Assembly (NCBI GenBank): GCA_964581605.1
Contig: CAZOPF010000031.1
Location: 1 to 54,003, forward strand
Source of the DNA: CAADGU01 sp964581605
GTDB lineage: Bacteria; Chloroflexota; Anaerolineae; Promineifilales; Promineifilaceae
Length of the DNA: 54,003 nucleotides
Direction: 5' to 3'
A model generated the notes under the pieces. It did no database searches. It was not told the origin of the DNA and saw nothing but the letters and a program-made list of their open reading frames with translations. This document shows positions 17,447 through 25,246 of this stretch, one piece after another. A program made the position numbers and the translations under genes. Positions within the stretch are counted from its first letter, which is position 1. Each line of letters opens with the position of its first letter.

Positions 17447-18694
17447 CTATCTTTCTAACGCTTCCAACAGGGTCGCCGCTTCGTCTGGTGAGATGATGCC
17501 CTGTTCCACCATCTTCAGAATTTTGATCTGTTCATCAGGCGAGGCTTTGGCGCGGGAGGGTGGAGGTGGTGTAGCTGGACGGCCGTAGCCACCCATTGAC
17601 CGTGCGTTTTGCCGTTCGGCCCGCTGCCGGGCGCGTTCGGCGGACTGTTCGGCTTTACGAGTGGCCTCCTCGGCCTTGCGGGCTACCTTTTGGGATATTT
17701 TCTCACCAAAATCCGGGCCGAATTTTGTTTCAATACTGGAGGTGAAGCGGTTAATTTGTTCGCTCACCTGGCGGCCGATCTGCTCACCCAGGTCAGCAAA
17801 ATCAAAGGCAAAGACGAAGTCGCCATCACGTTCGTCTTCCCAGCGGGGGTTTACCATTTGTTCCTCCTTGAGGACAATGCGCCCGCCGGCGGTGAAGGTG
17901 GCGGTGGTTTCGCCATCACCCAAACGGCCGGTCAGGGTATGATCCACCTCCAACGCTTTATCTAGCGGCAGCCGATTTACAATTTGGGGTGCGGTGGCCG
18001 ACAGATTCAGCGGGGCGTTGGCCGGCCAGCGCACGATGATGTCTCCGGTGGCGACGAAAGTATGTTCGGCGGCGCTCAGGCCACCTACCAACCGGATGTC
18101 ACCTTTTACATTTTGCACGGCCGTGCGCCCACCCAGATTGCGCAGATTCACATCGCGGGCGCATTGGTTGATGGTTACATCACCGCTCACGGAGCGCAAA
18201 CTGATGTCACCATAGCTTTCTTGCAGGTCTATACGGCCGTTTACCACCTGCGCCGACAGATCACCATGAACCACTCCCACCGCCACATCAGCCACCCGGC
18301 GTAAAGCCGCGTCGCCATGTAAGGTCTGGATGCTGAGCGGGCCATTCCCATTTTTGACGGAAATGTCGCCATGAATGGCGTTGATCTTGGCCTGGTTCAG
18401 CCCGACGAGAACCACATCACCCCGCGCTGTGTCCAGGCTCAAATCGCCCGTCAGGTTGCGGATGACCAGATCGCCGCCGACGTATTCGATGCGGACGCTG
18501 GCGGAGGCGGGCAGCAGCAATTTCAAGTCCCCATCGCTACTGGCGGTGAAGCTGCCCGTTGCTTCCTGCACCTCCACACCGCTGCCAACGGCCGTGACCG
18601 CGTTTTCCATACCGGTGTTGATAACCAGGTCGCCACCACAGCGGGTGATGCTGATGTGCGGCGAACTGGAGGTGTAATACTTTTGTTCAGCCAT
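17447..18694 (-). CDS. DUF4097 beta-repeat protein with C-terminal SHOCT-like hairpin
   Basis: The 415-residue protein starts at ATG 18694 behind AGGTGG. Residues 5-260 are short beta repeats of the DUF4097 (putative adhesin) type, with a repeating HGD(I/L/A)S or (S/T)GD(I/V/L) core every 17-21 residues (GGDLVI, GDLSL, GDVVL, HGDISV, HGDAAL, HGDLSA, YGDISL, SGDVTI), expected to form a right-handed beta helix. A helical, Ala/Arg/Glu-rich stretch follows (about 295-370). The end (QIKILKMVEQGIISPDEAATLL) is a SHOCT-like hairpin. There is no signal peptide or membrane helix, so despite the adhesin label it looks cytoplasmic. The domain set resembles Firmicutes YvlB/LiaX envelope-stress proteins, but with the hairpin at the opposite end. 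Confidence 0.87.
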   Translation of the reverse strand: MAEQKYYTSSSPHISITRCGGDLVINTGMENAVTAVGSGVEVQEATGSFTASSDGDLKLLLPASASVRIEYVGGDLVIRNLTGDLSLDTARGDVVLVGLNQAKINAIHGDISVKNGNGPLSIQTLHGDAALRRVADVAVGVVHGDLSAQVVNGRIDLQESYGDISLRSVSGDVTINQCARDVNLRNLGGRTAVQNVKGDIRLVGGLSAAEHTFVATGDIIVRWPANAPLNLSATAPQIVNRLPLDKALEVDHTLTGRLGDGETTATFTAGGRIVLKEEQMVNPRWEDERDGDFVFAFDFADLGEQIGRQVSEQINRFTSSIETKFGPDFGEKISQKVARKAEEATRKAEQSAERARQRAERQNARSMGGYGRPATPPPPSRAKASPDEQIKILKMVEQGIISPDEAATLLEALER

Positions 18695-18729
18695 AATAAC
18701 CACCTGTTTTGTCTGCGAAGGACGCCAAG

Positions 18730-19146
18730 TTAATCTACAAATACCTGCACGTGTTCGCCACCTTCTTCATCCTGCACGTCTACCAGTAGGCCGGACTCTA
18801 TTTCGTTCATCATTTCTTGTAGTTCGTTCCAATCCAGCCCATTGAGTTCGGGTGAAAAATGGCCGCCAATCTTCATGCCAAATTTGACCATACCCAGGGG
18901 GATATTGACGGTGACTTTGTTACGTCCGGACTGCATATCACGCACGCGCACATGTAGCCAGCCTGGTTTTTTGCCGCCATTGCGGGCTTGTAGGGCTTCT
19001 TCTTGTTTGAGAATTTGCACATCGGGCACGGCCGTATCTTCCACCACAGGCGCAGCGGGTTGGCTGAGCAGTTGGGCGGCTTCGTTGGCCGTGATTTTAC
19101 CGTTGGCTAACAGTTCCAAAATTTCCTTTCGGGATGTTGTGGACAT
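18730..19146 (-). CDS. Small protein with N-terminal SHOCT-like hairpin (paralogue B)
   Basis: This 138-residue protein starts at ATG 19146, with GGAGGA seven to eight bases upstream; a longer frame to 19311 overlaps the neighbour and is rejected. Residues 4-26 (RKEILELLANGKITANEAAQLL) are the SHOCT-like hairpin. A Pro/Ala/Val linker follows, then the domain it shares with the protein at 15924-16304: VRVRDMQSGRNKVTVNIP, GMKIGGHFSPE, and DEEGGEHVQVFVD. Strong conservation of the C-terminal domain between the two copies suggests it is the working part. It is the fourth gene of the operon, 35 bases before the DUF4097-SHOCT gene. The function is unknown. Confidence 0.85.
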   Translation of the reverse strand: MSTTSRKEILELLANGKITANEAAQLLSQPAAPVVEDTAVPDVQILKQEEALQARNGGKKPGWLHVRVRDMQSGRNKVTVNIPLGMVKFGMKIGGHFSPELNGLDWNELQEMMNEIESGLLVDVQDEEGGEHVQVFVD

Positions 19147-19192
19147 GATATTTCCTCCAGGGTGATAGGTCGTGCGGGGCACGGCCGTATCG

Positions 19193-19753
19193 TTAATTGG
19201 TTGCTGGGGCGGCCGGTTCAGTGACGACGGCCGTGTAGCCCAACTGGGATAATGCTGCCAGCAGGGGAGCGGGGTCTGCCATGCGAATAGCGCCAATCCA
19301 CCACCGGCCATTGCCGCCTAAAAAGACTAACCCGCTACCAGCATGTCGTCCTTCGACGGGAATGAGCAGTTGAGTTGGTTTGCCGGTGCGGGCCATGCTG
19401 TTAAAAATGACCGGTTTGTCATAATACAGTTCCAGCGTTAACCCTGTGGTGGCATAGTCGGCCAATGTTTCATCGGAGAGGCCCACATCTACCAGGGCGG
19501 AGTTATTCAGATGACTCAGTGAGCTTTCAATGGCATCTGCCAGCAGGTCATAATCAGGATGGCCTGGCTGTATCATGATGCGTTCCCCTTCATGCAAGAT
19601 GAGGATGCGGGACGGCCGTACATTAACGGCATTGTTCTGAAACCAAAACCAATTCTGCGTATTAAAGGCATTGATCAAGTAAAAAACAGCTACGATAAAG
19701 ATAACCATCCAGATAAATGGCTGGATTACTTTCCATGTACTTTGTGGTCTCAT
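19193..19753 (-). CDS. Single-pass membrane protein of unknown function
   Basis: The 186-residue protein starts at ATG 19753 behind AAAGGAA. Residues 9-29 (IQPFIWMVIFIVAVFYLINAF) form one membrane helix, and the remaining 155 residues should lie on the outside. The outer part has alternating strands and helices with no motif that I recognise (for example ILILHEGERIMIQPGHPDYDLL, LYYDKPVIFN and GRWWIGAIR). It is the only membrane protein of the seven-gene operon, so it may connect the cytoplasmic SHOCT/DUF4097 proteins to the envelope. That connection is inferred from position only. Confidence 0.75.
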   Translation of the reverse strand: MRPQSTWKVIQPFIWMVIFIVAVFYLINAFNTQNWFWFQNNAVNVRPSRILILHEGERIMIQPGHPDYDLLADAIESSLSHLNNSALVDVGLSDETLADYATTGLTLELYYDKPVIFNSMARTGKPTQLLIPVEGRHAGSGLVFLGGNGRWWIGAIRMADPAPLLAALSQLGYTAVVTEPAAPATN

Positions 19754-19786
19754 TTTTTATTCCTTTGTAACCGTGCAGCAATTATG

Positions 19787-19846
19787 CAATTGAGTAATGT
19801 TGGTAATTAGCCGCTTCAATTACTTAACTACCCAATTACCCAATCG
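19787..19846. repeat. Octamer array, inverted halves (GTAATTGG type)
   Basis: Three 8-base units of the GTAATTGG family run in one sense, then about four units of the complement (CAATTACC), with a six-base spacer. It lies inside the operon between the DUF2089 gene and the membrane protein gene, upstream of the latter's ribosome site. Confidence 0.8.
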
Positions 19847-19878
19847 CTAACTTATTTGCAAACGATCACTTTGCTTTT

Positions 19879-20256
19879 TTAACTGCCACCGCGCAAGAGA
19901 TTGAGCGCTTCTTCGGCAGAAAGTTTGCCAGAACTCAGATCGGCCAATACGCTACGCCGCTGCTCTTCCGAGATTTCTGGCTCTGGCTCACCAACTTCAA
20001 AGCCCATTGCTTTAATAACTTCTGTCAAACGGCTGCGTACCGCCGGGTACGAAAGACCAATTTCCTGTTCCACCCGGTTGATTTTGCCTTCGCATTTGAT
20101 GAAGATTTCGATGAAGTTGAGCTGTTCTGCGGTTAGCTGATACAGCCGCCCCAAAGCAAAATGCCCTTCAATGGTGGTGTCGCAGTTGCGGCAGTGCAGC
20201 CGGGTGACGTGTAAGGTGTCGTGGCAGATAGGGCATTGGCCGATAACGGAATTCAT
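19879..20256 (-). CDS. DUF2089 zinc-ribbon/helix-turn-helix regulator
   Basis: The 125-residue protein begins with a zinc ribbon (C8-C11 and C22-C25: CPIC and CRNC). A region resembling sigma-type helix-turn-helix follows (residues about 40-85, LTAEQLNFIEIFIKCEGK then RVEQEIGLSYPAVRSRL), and the C-terminus is SHOCT-like (SVLADLSSGKLSAEEALNLL). This is the DUF2089 layout, which is thought to be a DNA-binding regulator. The start ATG 20256 has GGAGAAA seven bases upstream. As the second gene of the operon that also encodes three other SHOCT-hairpin proteins, it is the likely local regulator, and the hairpin may let it bind those partners. That last step is inference. Confidence 0.88.
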   Translation of the reverse strand: MNSVIGQCPICHDTLHVTRLHCRNCDTTIEGHFALGRLYQLTAEQLNFIEIFIKCEGKINRVEQEIGLSYPAVRSRLTEVIKAMGFEVGEPEPEISEEQRRSVLADLSSGKLSAEEALNLLRGGS

Positions 20257-20270
20257 AAACGTTTCTCCGG

Positions 20271-20294
20271 AGGGCGATTTTGCAAAATCGCCCT
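20271..20294. repeat. Perfect 24-base palindrome, dispersed
   Basis: A gapless palindrome with the 20-base core GGCGATTTTGCAAAATCGCC lies between the first two genes of the operon. The same core occurs at 32463-32482 directly after another stop codon. Neither has a T run. Confidence 0.85.
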
Positions 20295-20301
20295 ACATTT
20301 T

Positions 20302-20985
20302 TCAGGCATGTTTTAACTGGAAACTGCCGGTGGTCACTTTGGCTTTGATGTTACCGTCGCCGCTGCCCAGGGTACCCCGCAGCCGGCCACCCGTCAGATG
20401 CCTCTTGTTTTGGGATTGGCTAAGGGGGAAATCACATTTCACGTCGCCAGTCACGGCCGTTGCATCCAGATGGGCGTTCGGCTCTTTGGGTGTGCGCAGG
20501 CTGATTTGCCCGGTGATCGTTTCAAAGCGGTGGCTGGCGTTCACCAGAAGGCCATCATAACGCAGATGGCCGGTGAGACATTTGGCATACACGGGGCCGC
20601 CAATATCGGTGAGAACCAGTTCGCCAGTAATAACACGCGCTGTCACAGGGGCATTGATGCCGGTGATACACAGTTGCCCGGTGATCACGCTGGCCTGTAC
20701 CTCACAGTCAGTGGGCAGGTGAATGGTCAGGTACACTTTGCTGTTGAAACTACCATGCAGCAGCCGTTCCAGCCAGGAAGCTTCGCCATTCTTTAATCCA
20801 TGCTGCGATTTGACATGCACGGTATCGCCGGTGCGGGTGACGGTGACATCGGCATTTTCTACGCGGGTGGTAGCGGTGAGGGTACGGCCGTCATGTGGCA
20901 TTATCTGGATTTGTCCAATTTTCACATCAACATCCAAAACGGCCGGCGATTTGGCTATAGTTTCTTCAAAATAGAGTTCTTTCAT
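20302..20985 (-). CDS. DUF4097 beta-repeat protein, short form
   Basis: The 227-residue protein is first in the operon and is led by a good promoter at 21046-21074. It starts MKELYFEETIAKSPAVLDVDV. The middle holds repeated VITGQL, VITGEL, CLTGHL, TITGQI and AVTGDV motifs about 18-20 residues apart, which is the DUF4097 beta-helix pattern, and the end (VTTGSFQLKHA) repeats it once more. There is no signal peptide, no membrane helix and no SHOCT hairpin, so it differs from the longer DUF4097 protein at 17447-18694. Its biochemical role is unknown; in Firmicutes related domains act in envelope stress responses. Confidence 0.85.
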   Translation of the reverse strand: MKELYFEETIAKSPAVLDVDVKIGQIQIMPHDGRTLTATTRVENADVTVTRTGDTVHVKSQHGLKNGEASWLERLLHGSFNSKVYLTIHLPTDCEVQASVITGQLCITGINAPVTARVITGELVLTDIGGPVYAKCLTGHLRYDGLLVNASHRFETITGQISLRTPKEPNAHLDATAVTGDVKCDFPLSQSQNKRHLTGGRLRGTLGSGDGNIKAKVTTGSFQLKHA

Positions 20986-21045
20986 TTCTTTGTCCCAACC
21001 TCAGAAAAATTGATAGCCTATGTAGATTATTCGAGGTATGTGCCC

Positions 21046-21074
21046 ATAATAATCAATAATATCAAGAAAGTCAA
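21046..21074 (-). promoter_or_regulatory. Promoter of the DUF4097/SHOCT operon with direct repeats
   Basis: On the minus strand TTGACT (21074-21069) and TATTAT (21051-21046) are separated by exactly 17 bases. Two copies of ATATTATTGA (plus-strand 21053-21062 and 21071-21080), 18 bases apart, overlap the -35 box and abut the -10 box, which would suit an operator. The DUF2089 protein encoded in the operon is a candidate binder. Confidence 0.65.
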
Positions 21075-21118
21075 TAATATTCTTGACATTCTTTCGGTTG
21101 CTATTGTGATTTTTGATA

Positions 21119-22594
21119 TTAGTTCAAAAAATTTTGATTTTCGGTGGTTTTGAGGGGGTGTGTAGGGCCGGCGCTGGATGGCGTTAGCTCTTGCCAGCTT
21201 TGCCAGCAGACATAGCTATAACCCAAAACACCGGCGGCCAGAAAGGGAATAGCGCCCAGGTGATCATGTGTTATTGCTACCATCAGGCTGAGGAAACAGT
21301 AAAAGGCAAGGAGTAATTCCACCACCATGATCCCATCAAAAGGCACTGTAGCCGAAGTCTGGGTGGCATGGCGGCCGCGTTTGGGGGTGCGGATGAAGGG
21401 GTGCTCACGGCCGTAGCCCACCTGCAAAACGGCCCGCGACATCACGGCCGTCATACCTAAAGCGATGATAAACATGGCCGGAAAATGGCGCAGCCGCCAC
21501 AGCCAATCCCGATGCAAAAGCGGCTGTGCCAGGGCAAACAAAAGCGGCTGCCCCAGACCAGGCAGCGTAAAAAACCACATCCAGGCCGACGGCTGATAAT
21601 CCAGCAGCATGAGCGGCAGTTGCAGCAGCAGCAGCAAGATAACCAGCAAATTGGCCGTGTAGGCCTGCATGGCCAGCAGCGCATACAGCCGAGCGGCCCA
21701 CGAATGGCCGGGTGTGGTCAGGATGGGGCGAGTATATTTGCGTAAACATTGGGTGGAACCTTTGCCCCAACGTGCCTGCTGAATTTTGTAGGCGCTTAAT
21801 GTGGGTGGTAGTTCAGCCGGGACTACCACATCTGGCAAAAAGCGGAATTGCCAACCTTTCAGCTGGGCGCGGGTGCTGAGGCACAGGTCTTCACAAATGG
21901 TGTCTGCCAGCCAGCCACCCGCGTCTTCCAGGCAGGCGCGCCGCCAGACGCCGCCAGCGCCATTGAACTTGGGAAAGAGGTCAGCACGGTGACGCACGGT
22001 TTGTTCCAGGACAAAATGTTTGTCTAGCGCCAGGGCTTGCACGGCCGTTAACACCGATTCCTGGTCGTTCAAATGTCCCCAACGCGCCTGCACCATCCCG
22101 ATACGGCCGTCGGCCAGAAAATGGGGAATCGTTTGCTGCAAAAAGTCAGGCGGGGGCACAAAATCGGCGTCAAAAATGGCAATGAACTCACCGCTGGCCT
22201 GGGCCAGCGCCTGGGCCAGTGCACCTGCTTTGTAACCCACACGCTCCTCTCGCCGCACCAGAGAAATGTTCACCCCTTTTTTTTGGTAGTGGGCGACGAG
22301 ACGGGCGGTTTTGACGGCCGTGCTGTCTGTGGAATCGTCAACTACCTGAATTTGCAATCGGTGGGCGGGGTATTGTTGTTGCACGGCCGTGCGGATGAGC
22401 CGTTTTACCACAAACGGTTCATTATAAATGGGAAGCTGGATGGTAACGTTTGGCGGGTCGGGTGGGAGTGGCGGACAGGAGAACTGGGCGTGGCGATGAC
22501 GCCAGTATTGCCAGAGGGTGTAAAAACCCAGTAAACCATAGACAGCTAACATGGCTACGGTCAGCCAGTATAACGCGATGAGCAGGGGCATCAT
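21119..22594 (-). CDS. Processive family 2 glycosyltransferase (cellulose synthase-like)
   Basis: The 491-residue membrane protein has an N-terminal helix pair (residues 5-32), a cytoplasmic GT-A domain, and at least four C-terminal membrane helices. The catalytic pattern is complete: LPIYNE at the start, VVDDSTDS, FDADFVPP, the CEDL acceptor-site aspartate, and QQARWGKGS, which is the QxxRW motif of processive beta-glycan synthases. It probably elongates a polysaccharide from a nucleotide sugar and passes it across the membrane; whether the product is cellulose, a glucomannan or another polymer is unclear. No PilZ domain is visible. Its ATG overlaps the stop of the DUF951 gene by four bases, so the two are translated together. 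Confidence 0.92.
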   Translation of the reverse strand: MMPLLIALYWLTVAMLAVYGLLGFYTLWQYWRHRHAQFSCPPLPPDPPNVTIQLPIYNEPFVVKRLIRTAVQQQYPAHRLQIQVVDDSTDSTAVKTARLVAHYQKKGVNISLVRREERVGYKAGALAQALAQASGEFIAIFDADFVPPPDFLQQTIPHFLADGRIGMVQARWGHLNDQESVLTAVQALALDKHFVLEQTVRHRADLFPKFNGAGGVWRRACLEDAGGWLADTICEDLCLSTRAQLKGWQFRFLPDVVVPAELPPTLSAYKIQQARWGKGSTQCLRKYTRPILTTPGHSWAARLYALLAMQAYTANLLVILLLLLQLPLMLLDYQPSAWMWFFTLPGLGQPLLFALAQPLLHRDWLWRLRHFPAMFIIALGMTAVMSRAVLQVGYGREHPFIRTPKRGRHATQTSATVPFDGIMVVELLLAFYCFLSLMVAITHDHLGAIPFLAAGVLGYSYVCWQSWQELTPSSAGPTHPLKTTENQNFLN

Positions 22595-22797
22595 GCTGTT
22601 TCGTCTGGTCTTGCTCGCTTGATAAAGGTCTTGAGACGTTTGTTAAAGTCACCGCGGGGTAGCAATACCCGCCGCCCGCATTGCTGGCATACCAGGCCAA
22701 TATCTGCGCCAATGCGCACCACTTCCCATTCATAACTGCCACAGGGGTGGGGTTTGCGCAGACGAACCACATCGCCCACATGAACTTCCACAAACAT
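22591..22797 (-). CDS. DUF951 small protein
   Basis: This 68-residue protein matches DUF951: VEVHVGDVVRLRKPHPCGSYEW and then RIGADIGLVCQQCGRRVLLPRGDF. The KPHPCG and CxxCGR pieces are the family signature and may bind zinc. The family is widespread in Firmicutes and Chloroflexi and its role is not established, although the fold suggests nucleic-acid binding. It is translationally coupled to the following glycosyltransferase. Confidence 0.85.
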   Translation of the reverse strand: MFVEVHVGDVVRLRKPHPCGSYEWEVVRIGADIGLVCQQCGRRVLLPRGDFNKRLKTFIKRARPDETA

Positions 22798-22951
22798 GAG
22801 CGGGAATTATAGGCATGGCCCTGGCAGCGGCAACTATCATTGGGGGAGATTTAATGCCATTCGCCGTTGGGTAGGGGGAACGGTATACTTTACGGCCGTA
22901 CCCTGGTCGGTAATCGGTAATCGGCAAATTTATGACGACAAGGACACCCGT

Positions 22952-23623
22952 ATGTTACTTTTTTTGCGCGGCTCTGAATATCCTGTTCCCACAGCGATAA
23001 CTTTTGCGATTGTCTTGATTTTTGCATTTGCTTATCACGAATTGGCCCATGCGGTGGTAGCTGACAGGTTAGGCGACCCCACACCGCGTTCTTACGGCCG
23101 TATCACCCTCAACCCCTTTCGCAATTTAGACCGCACGGGCTTCATACTGGCCTTGCTCATTGGTTTTGGCTGGGCTTTTACGCCCATCAATCCGCTTTAT
23201 TTTCGCGGTAATCCGCGCCGCGCTTTTGCCATTGTCGCCATTGCCGGGCCGCTGGCAAATCTGGTCATGGCGGCCTTGATGGGGCTGCCGGTGCGGTTGG
23301 GGTGGGTGACATACATGCCGCCCATGGAAGTGCTGCCATCGCTCTATTCCTTTTTGACATTTGGCGTTTATTACAATTTGCTGCTCTTTGCTTTTAACCT
23401 CATTCCCATTCCGCCGCTGGATGGCTTTCGTATTTTGTTGGGCATTTTGCCGCCGGATATTTCCATTCAACTGGAACAACTGTACCGTTACAGCATGTTT
23501 ATTTTCCTCGGCGTTTTTTTCTTGTTACCAACGGCGGGCGTGGATATTGCCGGTGAAATCTTGTGGCCGGTGATTGGCTTTTTTTATCCAATTTTTACCG
23601 GCGGTTGGCCGCCCATCTTTTAG
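22952..23623 (+). CDS. Site-2 protease family (M50) membrane metalloprotease
   Basis: The 223-residue protein starts at ATG 22952 (AAGGA upstream); the frame is open back to 22796, but that would overlap the divergent DUF951 gene. The zinc site HELAH is at residues 29-33 in the first membrane helix, and the third ligand lies in NLIPIPPLDGFRI. It has about five membrane helices and lacks PDZ and CBS domains, which matches the short M50B/rhomboid-like YwhC type. Such proteases cut within membrane helices, for example of anti-sigma factors; the substrate here is unknown. The next gene begins three bases after its stop. Confidence 0.92.
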   Translation: MLLFLRGSEYPVPTAITFAIVLIFAFAYHELAHAVVADRLGDPTPRSYGRITLNPFRNLDRTGFILALLIGFGWAFTPINPLYFRGNPRRAFAIVAIAGPLANLVMAALMGLPVRLGWVTYMPPMEVLPSLYSFLTFGVYYNLLLFAFNLIPIPPLDGFRILLGILPPDISIQLEQLYRYSMFIFLGVFFLLPTAGVDIAGEILWPVIGFFYPIFTGGWPPIF

Positions 23624-23626
23624 AAA

Positions 23627-24142
23627 ATGCGGTACCGGCTCTGGCAGTTTTGGCAGATTGTACGCGCCAAACCTTTAACAACAGCAGCATGGGCAGAGGT
23701 CACGGCCGTACTCACCCTCACCGAACAGCAATTATTCCGCCGCTTCTCAGCCAATGATCAATGGCACAGTGTCCGGGTATTGCGGCTGGTGCGAGCGTCT
23801 GGCAGTGATGAACCGGCCCTGCAAAAGGCAGCTTTACTGCATGATGTGGGCAAAACACAGGTGCGGCTGACGCTGGTTGACCGGATTGTGATAGTGTTGG
23901 GTGATGGGTTGTGGCCGGGCAAGGCGGCAGATTGGGGCACAGGCGAAGCGCGGGGGTGGCGACGGCCGTTTGTGGTCAAAGCACAGCACCCTGCCTGGGG
24001 TGCAGAGATGGCCGCCGCCGCCGGTTGTGACGCCCTCACCATCACCCTCATCCGGCGGCACCAGGATTCATTGGCTGATGTGCAAGAGTCGGAACTATAT
24101 AAACTACTGCGTATTTTGCAGTGGGCCGACGATCAAAGTTAG
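23627..24142 (+). CDS. HD-domain phosphohydrolase-like protein
   Basis: The 171-residue protein holds an HD fold: H47 in QWHSVRVLR, the HD pair H72-D73 in LLHDVGKT, a later H in AQHPAWGAEMA, and RRHQD near the end. These are the expected metal ligands, so it may be a working metal-dependent phosphohydrolase. It starts directly after the stop of the site-2 protease gene, so the two are likely cotranscribed and coupled, and it ends at a strong terminator. A signalling role together with the protease is possible but unproven. Confidence 0.85.
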   Translation: MRYRLWQFWQIVRAKPLTTAAWAEVTAVLTLTEQQLFRRFSANDQWHSVRVLRLVRASGSDEPALQKAALLHDVGKTQVRLTLVDRIVIVLGDGLWPGKAADWGTGEARGWRRPFVVKAQHPAWGAEMAAAAGCDALTITLIRRHQDSLADVQESELYKLLRILQWADDQS

Positions 24143-24147
24143 TTGTG

Positions 24148-24184
24148 AAACCTCCCGGAGCTTCAAAAGCTCCGGGAGGTTTTA
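24148..24184 (+). terminator. Strong intrinsic terminator
   Basis: A perfect 16-base GC-rich stem (24148-24163 with 24167-24182; core CCTCCCGGAGCTT) has a 3-base loop and ends in TTTT. It closes the protease-HD unit. The ribosome site of the next gene starts right behind it. Confidence 0.9.
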
Positions 24185-24193
24185 GGAGCTAAG

Positions 24194-25177
24194 ATGAAAG
24201 CACAAACGATTTCTATTATTGGCCTGGGGCGGACGGGTGTTGCGGTGGGGTTAGCGGTGAAGGCCAAATTACCGATGACGGTAATAGGCTACGACCCCAA
24301 CCCAGAGTTGGCGCGGGCGGCGCAGGAAAAAATGAAGGCCGTAGACGCTACCGAAATGAGCCTGTACAAAGCGGCCGCCAAGGCGGACATTCTGGTTGTC
24401 ATGCTGCCCGTAGCCGAATTGGAAGAGGCGTTTCAGGCCATCGGCGGTGACTTGCAACCGCACACGCTGGTGTTGGATTTCTCTGGTCTAAAGGGGCCGG
24501 GGCTGAAATGGGCCAGGAAACATTTGCAACAGGGGCATTATGTAGGGGCGACGCCCATATTGGCTGCCCAATGGCTGGCCGACGGCCGTACCGACATCAC
24601 CGCCGCCACCCCTGACCTGTTCCAAAATAGCCTTTTTTGCCTGATGCCTTCACCCGACGCTGACCCGCAGGCGGTGGAAACGGCCGTGAACTTTGGGCTG
24701 GTGTTGGGGGCACGGCCGTACTTCATTGACCCCATGGAATATGATGCGCTGGTGCAGGGCACAGAATCGCTGCCCGGTTTTGTAGCCGCCGCCCTGTTCA
24801 AATCGCTCAAACAGTCCACAAGCTGGCAAGATATGTTGCGTTTTGCCGGCAGCTCGTTTAATCTGGCCACGCTGCCGCTGGCGCAGCCCAAAGATATTGC
24901 CTTTATGGCGCTGCATGATCAGGCGTCGGCGATGCGCTGGCTGGACGCGCTGATTCAGGAATTATCCACCCTGCGCCGTCTGGTGTATGAAGCCGAACCG
25001 CAGGTGTTGACGGCCGTGTTTGAAGAACTGGCGAATGAGCGGGACAAATGGCTGCTCAAAAGGCAAGATAATGATTGGGACGAGCGCACCATGCCCGAAA
25101 TTGACCGCCCCTCCATGATGGGGCATATGCTGGGCGGGTTAGCGCCGGATACGCGGAAGAAAGGTGGTAATCGGTGA
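24194..25177 (+). CDS. Rossmann-fold dehydrogenase, TyrA/prephenate dehydrogenase-like
   Basis: The 327-residue protein begins ISIIGLGRTGVAVG, a GxGxxG nucleotide-binding loop, followed by DILVVMLPVAELEEAF and LVLDFSGLKGPGLKWA, as in TyrA-type enzymes. The C-terminal helical part (about 175-327) is less recognisable, with EYDALVQGTESLPGFVAAALF. The order resembles prephenate dehydrogenase, but the GAHPMxG substrate motif is replaced by GATPILAAQ, so the substrate may differ. AGGAGC is seven bases upstream of the ATG. Its TGA stop is part of the first heptamer of the array at 25174-25240. Confidence 0.75.
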   Translation: MKAQTISIIGLGRTGVAVGLAVKAKLPMTVIGYDPNPELARAAQEKMKAVDATEMSLYKAAAKADILVVMLPVAELEEAFQAIGGDLQPHTLVLDFSGLKGPGLKWARKHLQQGHYVGATPILAAQWLADGRTDITAATPDLFQNSLFCLMPSPDADPQAVETAVNFGLVLGARPYFIDPMEYDALVQGTESLPGFVAAALFKSLKQSTSWQDMLRFAGSSFNLATLPLAQPKDIAFMALHDQASAMRWLDALIQELSTLRRLVYEAEPQVLTAVFEELANERDKWLLKRQDNDWDERTMPEIDRPSMMGHMLGGLAPDTRKKGGNR

Positions 25178-25240
25178 TGCGTGATACGTGATGCGTGACA
25201 ATGGATAACCACTCACGCATCACGCATCACGCATTACGCA
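25174..25240. repeat. Heptamer array, inverted halves (GTGATGC/TCACGCA)
   Basis: Four exact-phase 7-base units (GTGATGC type) run from 25174, and four complementary units (TCACGCA type) run to 25240, with an 11-base spacer. Arms 25174-25198 and 25213-25237 match at 23 of 25 positions. The first unit supplies the TGA stop of the upstream gene; the array ends a few bases before the next ATG. Confidence 0.92.
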
Positions 25241-25246
25241 TGAACT

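Noticed and set aside
25174..25240. CRISPR-like repeats
   Set aside because: Units are 7 bases, contiguous and inverted halfway, with no spacers and no cas operon; they are short tandem repeat arrays.
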